Assembly (NCBI GenBank): GCA_017549905.1
Contig: JAFYNC010000157.1
Span: forward strand, 1-9,500
Source: Clostridia bacterium
GTDB lineage: Bacteria > Bacillota > Clostridia > Oscillospirales > Acutalibacteraceae
Length of the DNA: 9,500 bases
Reading direction: 5' to 3'
Each line of letters begins with the position of its first letter. Positions within the stretch are counted from its first letter, which is position 1. The notes below the pieces were generated by a model. The model was not told where the DNA came from. It was given only the letters and a program-made list of their open reading frames with translations, and made no database searches. Positions 7,529 through 9,500 of the stretch are shown here, piece by piece. The position numbers and the translations under genes are program-made.

Positions 7529-8368
7529 TAAATCCGAAAGCTTTGCTAATTGTTCCATATTAAGTTCCTCGCCACGTACTGTGGGTGAAAGACCAACTTC
7601 TGATAAGGCATTTTTTAAAACTTCTTTGTTTATTCCAAGAGTGTTATTAACGGTATTCACAAGTGTTTTTCTTCTTTGAGCAAAACAGGCTTTAACAAGT
7701 TTGAAGAACTTTGCTTCGTCCTGAACTTTAATCGGAGGACATTCGCGGATATTTAGTTTGATAACTGCCGAATCAACATTTGGGGCAGGCATAAAGCTTT
7801 CTCTTCCAACATGAAATAGAATTTCAGACTGGGCGTAGTAGTTAACCGCAACAGTAACAGCGCCGGATTGCCTTGTTCCAACTTCAGCACAAATACGTTC
7901 TGCCGCTTCTTTTTGCACCATAACAGTAATACTATCAATCGGCAAATGGCTTTCAAGCAACATCATAACAATAGGAGATGTGATGTAATAGGGCAGATTT
8001 GCGCATACTACAACCTTTTCACAATCCGAAAAATGCTCATCGATTATTTTTTTAAGGTCAAGTTTCATAGCGTCGCCAAAAATTATCTCAACATTAATAC
8101 AGTCTGACAGTGTAATTGGTAAAAGTTTTTTGAGCCTTTCATCAAGCTCTATTGCAACAACCTTTTTAGCAGCATTTGAAAGTGCCGCAGTTAGTACGCC
8201 GATACCAGGGCCGATTTCAAGTACACCTGTGTTTTCATCACAAGAAGCCTCAGCCATAGCAGGACATACAGTACTATCAATTAAAAAGTTTTGACCAAGA
8301 CTTTTTTTGAATGAAAAACCATATTTATTAAGTAGCGATTTTATTGTATTAGCATCAGAAAGATTCAT
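7523..8368 (-). CDS. rsmA: 16S rRNA (adenine1518-N6/adenine1519-N6)-dimethyltransferase
   Basis: RsmA (KsgA) transfers four methyl groups from S-adenosylmethionine to two adjacent adenines in the 3'-terminal helix 45 loop of 16S rRNA, a late check in 30S assembly; its loss gives kasugamycin resistance. The 281-aa product has the family signatures in order: KKSLGQNFL 21-29, SAM motif I EIGPGIG 51-57, motif II acidic residue E74 (AIELD), GDA 98-100, catalytic motif IV NLPYY 124-128, FMPAPNVDSAV 192-202, and C-terminal FAQRRKTL 229-236. Length is normal (about 270-290). Start ATG 8368 has GGAG 6 nt upstream on the minus strand and the N-terminal sequence fits the family. It has its own promoter and a strong terminator, so is probably transcribed alone; the frequent neighbour rnmV (5S maturase) is not in view. 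Confidence 0.97.
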   Translation of the reverse strand: MNLSDANTIKSLLNKYGFSFKKSLGQNFLIDSTVCPAMAEASCDENTGVLEIGPGIGVLTAALSNAAKKVVAIELDERLKKLLPITLSDCINVEIIFGDAMKLDLKKIIDEHFSDCEKVVVCANLPYYITSPIVMMLLESHLPIDSITVMVQKEAAERICAEVGTRQSGAVTVAVNYYAQSEILFHVGRESFMPAPNVDSAVIKLNIRECPPIKVQDEAKFFKLVKACFAQRRKTLVNTVNNTLGINKEVLKNALSEVGLSPTVRGEELNMEQLAKLSDLI

Positions 8369-8396
8369 AAAATTCTCCGCAAAATATTTTTTTAAT

Positions 8397-8425
8397 ATTA
8401 TACATTAATTATTTTCATCTTGCAA
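8397..8425 (-). promoter_or_regulatory. rsmA: Promoter of rsmA
   Basis: Minus strand: -35 TTGCAA (8425-8420), 17-nt spacer, perfect -10 TATAAT (8402-8397). Expected start near 8390, leaving a leader of about 22 nt that carries GGAG (8378-8375). It is divergent from the promoter at 8437-8465. Confidence 0.7.
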
Positions 8426-8436
8426 TAAAATTTTAG

Positions 8437-8465
8437 GTGACAAAGCGTAAAATTTATGTTATTAT
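8437..8465 (+). promoter_or_regulatory. Promoter of the DUF7674-like gene
   Basis: -35 GTGACA (8437-8442), 17-nt spacer, -10 TATTAT (8460-8465); each hexamer matches consensus at five of six positions. Its -35 is 11 bp from the rsmA -35 on the other strand, so the two polymerases would bind back to back. The in-frame GTG at 8437 lies within the -35 itself, which argues against that GTG as a start codon. Confidence 0.6.
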
Positions 8466-8483
8466 ATATTTAATAATAATTTT

Positions 8484-8490
8484 GGAAGTG
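8484..8490 (+). promoter_or_regulatory. Ribosome binding site deciding start 8497
   Basis: GGAAGTG, with 8 nt between GGAAG and ATG 8497. No comparable site precedes the earlier in-frame GTG at 8437, so the shorter reading frame is preferred. Confidence 0.65.
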
Positions 8491-8496
8491 AATGTT

Positions 8497-9243
8497 ATGG
8501 ATAACAGATATATTGATAAAGTAATAGGAGAGATGAAACCTTTCCTTGATGAACAAGGCTTTAAATTTACTGATAATAAGTTTGAAAGCGACGAAAAAAT
8601 CATTGCAGTTAATTTTGATGATGCAAGGCAGATGTATACTTTAAGTATTGCACAAAAATCAGAAGAAGACGAACCTATTTTTTCTGAAATTTCAGCTTGG
8701 CTTTTTGATGATTCGCAAAATGAGAAGGATGCCGCATCGGTTGGTATTGATTTTGTGTCAACCCTTAGAAAAGAACTTAACATTAAAATCAAGAGAACTG
8801 CTAACACCTCTGCGGTTGAATTGCCTACTGCTTCTAAGTCTGATAGTATGAATATCACAGGCTTTACTAAGAAAATGCTTGATGTTTTCCCCGTTTTAAA
8901 GGAAGAGTATAAGGGTCATGTTTCGGTTTATGGAAATTTCTTATATCTCAACTTTTTTGGTGAGCATTTAGTTCCTCTTGTGAAAAATCTTTTCGAAACA
9001 GGAACTAAAAAGCAGGTTGGCAAATTTTACGATGTGCTTAAAGATGCTTATGTTAGGGGAGATAAGGATACTGTTAATGTTATTGTTGCGGTGTTGTGCG
9101 CCTCGGCTTATAATAACGAAACCGTTAATTGCGGTATAAAAGAAATGCTTGCAGAAAATAAACATTTTCTAACTTCTTTTGAGAATTTCTTGCCTGTTCT
9201 TTCTAAAAATAATAAGTTAATGAATGCTTTAGTAAAAAGGTGA
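8497..9243 (+). CDS. Two-domain cytosolic protein of unknown function, C-terminal DUF7674-like domain
   Basis: A 248-aa soluble protein with no signal peptide or membrane segment. Residues 1-97 form one compact acidic domain with a predicted helix (YIDKVIGEMKPFLDEQGF), strands around 34-52, and a conserved-looking FSEISAWLFDDSQ segment (62-74). Residues 98-118 are a Ser/Thr-rich linker. Residues 119-248 are mostly helical: a FPVLKEEY helix, an aromatic patch (YGNFLYLNFFGEHL, 145-158), then a KFYDVLKDAYVRGDKDTVNVI segment best read as two helices (177-187 and 190-200). The second half recalls the family now called DUF7674; this is from memory and not searched. Function is unknown, no catalytic motif stands out. 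ATG 8497 is chosen over GTG 8437 because of the ribosome binding site and because the first 20 codons overlap the promoter. It is followed after 5 nt by the SPFH remnant, so it probably headed a two-gene operon. Confidence 0.85.
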   Translation: MDNRYIDKVIGEMKPFLDEQGFKFTDNKFESDEKIIAVNFDDARQMYTLSIAQKSEEDEPIFSEISAWLFDDSQNEKDAASVGIDFVSTLRKELNIKIKRTANTSAVELPTASKSDSMNITGFTKKMLDVFPVLKEEYKGHVSVYGNFLYLNFFGEHLVPLVKNLFETGTKKQVGKFYDVLKDAYVRGDKDTVNVIVAVLCASAYNNETVNCGIKEMLAENKHFLTSFENFLPVLSKNNKLMNALVKR

Positions 9244-9248
9244 AAATT

Positions 9249-9500
9249 ATGTTGATAATTTTATTATTAATGTAAGTTAACCGTGTGGAACTAAAGAATA
9301 TCATTCCACCTGAGGAAATTCAGTCTGCAATGGAAAAACAAATCAAGGCTGAACGTGACCGCCGCGAAACCTTGTTACAGGCGGACGGTCTTAAAGCATT
9401 AAAAGAAGCAGGGGTAGATGCTGCTGTTTTAGAACTTAAAAAATATGAAGCTTTAGTTAACCTTTCAAACGGCACCGCTTCAAAACTTATTATTCCAACG
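9249..9500 (+). pseudogene. Remnant of an SPFH/stomatin-like membrane protease-regulator gene with two internal deletions (runs off right edge)
   Basis: Starting at ATG 9249, 5 nt after the previous stop and preceded by AAAGG, the frame reads MLIILLLM then TAA (9273-9275). In the same frame it resumes at once as VNRVELKNIIPPEEIQ, SAMEKQIKAERDRRE and, further on, VLELKKYEALVNL, NGTASKLIIPT, which are the C-terminal half of stomatin/QmcA-like SPFH proteins. Intact relatives start with a hydrophobic helix like MLIILLL, then have roughly 150 residues of SPFH domain before VNRVELKN; these are absent. A second gap lies near 9376-9390: TLLQADGLKAL joins the start and end of the Ala/Glu-rich coiled-coil repeats (AEGEK-type), leaving almost none of them. 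There is no suitable start codon with a ribosome binding site for the downstream part. The original protein was probably a membrane scaffold; this copy should not make it. Confidence 0.75.

Noticed and set aside
7868..8107. Plus-strand reading frame inside rsmA
   Set aside because: It lies entirely antisense to the well-supported rsmA gene, has no ribosome binding site and no recognisable protein features; the same holds for the other frames overlapping addB, addA and the 8497 gene.
8437..8496. GTG 8437 as start of the DUF7674-like gene, adding 20 residues
   Set aside because: No ribosome binding site precedes it, the GTG is part of a good -35 box, and the extra residues are a low-complexity Ile/Tyr-rich translation of promoter DNA; ATG 8497 has GGAAG at correct spacing.
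9330..9500. Independent short protein starting at ATG 9330
   Set aside because: The nearest GAGG is too far upstream (about 14 nt), and the sequence is clearly the tail of an SPFH protein whose upstream codons are still readable in the same frame.

Overview
The window is AT-rich (roughly one third G+C by eye), has dense short-spaced genes, Gram-positive-type ribosome binding sites (GGAGG, GAGGTGG, GGAG) and an addB-addA operon. This fits a low-GC Firmicute, most likely a clostridial gut-type anaerobe of the Oscillospirales/Ruminococcaceae kind. That placement is an inference from protein style and composition, not from a marker search.

Layout: (1) 3-3104 (+), addB, open at the left edge and lacking only its first few dozen residues; (2) 3094-6594 (+), addA, overlapping addB by 11 bp. 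Together they encode the AddAB helicase-nuclease that resects double-strand breaks. (3) 6595-6772, a convergent intergenic region with a bidirectional terminator and further inverted repeats. (4) 6773-7255 (-), a small membrane-anchored protein of unknown function with its own well-formed promoter. (5) 7256-7522, a gene-free stretch almost filled by an array of eight small hairpins joined by near-identical 9-nt linkers, the last hairpin being the likely rsmA terminator. (6) 7523-8368 (-), rsmA (ksgA), 16S rRNA dimethyladenosine transferase. (7) 8369-8496, a divergent promoter region with two back-to-back sigma-A-like promoters. (8) 8497-9243 (+), a two-domain cytosolic protein of unknown function whose C-terminal half looks like DUF7674. 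(9) 9249 to the right edge (+), remains of an SPFH/stomatin-like gene that appears to have lost two internal segments.

The core genes are ordinary housekeeping functions: DNA break repair and ribosome maturation. The interesting material is between and after them. The hairpin array has variable arms that stay self-complementary while the linkers stay constant. A roughly 43-nt repeat (36 of 43 identical by hand alignment) begins at the last codon and stop codon of both addA and rsmA and runs into their 3' regions. The SPFH remnant looks like a recent double-deletion pseudogene. I saw no tRNA, rRNA, CRISPR array, transposase, phage gene or defence system.
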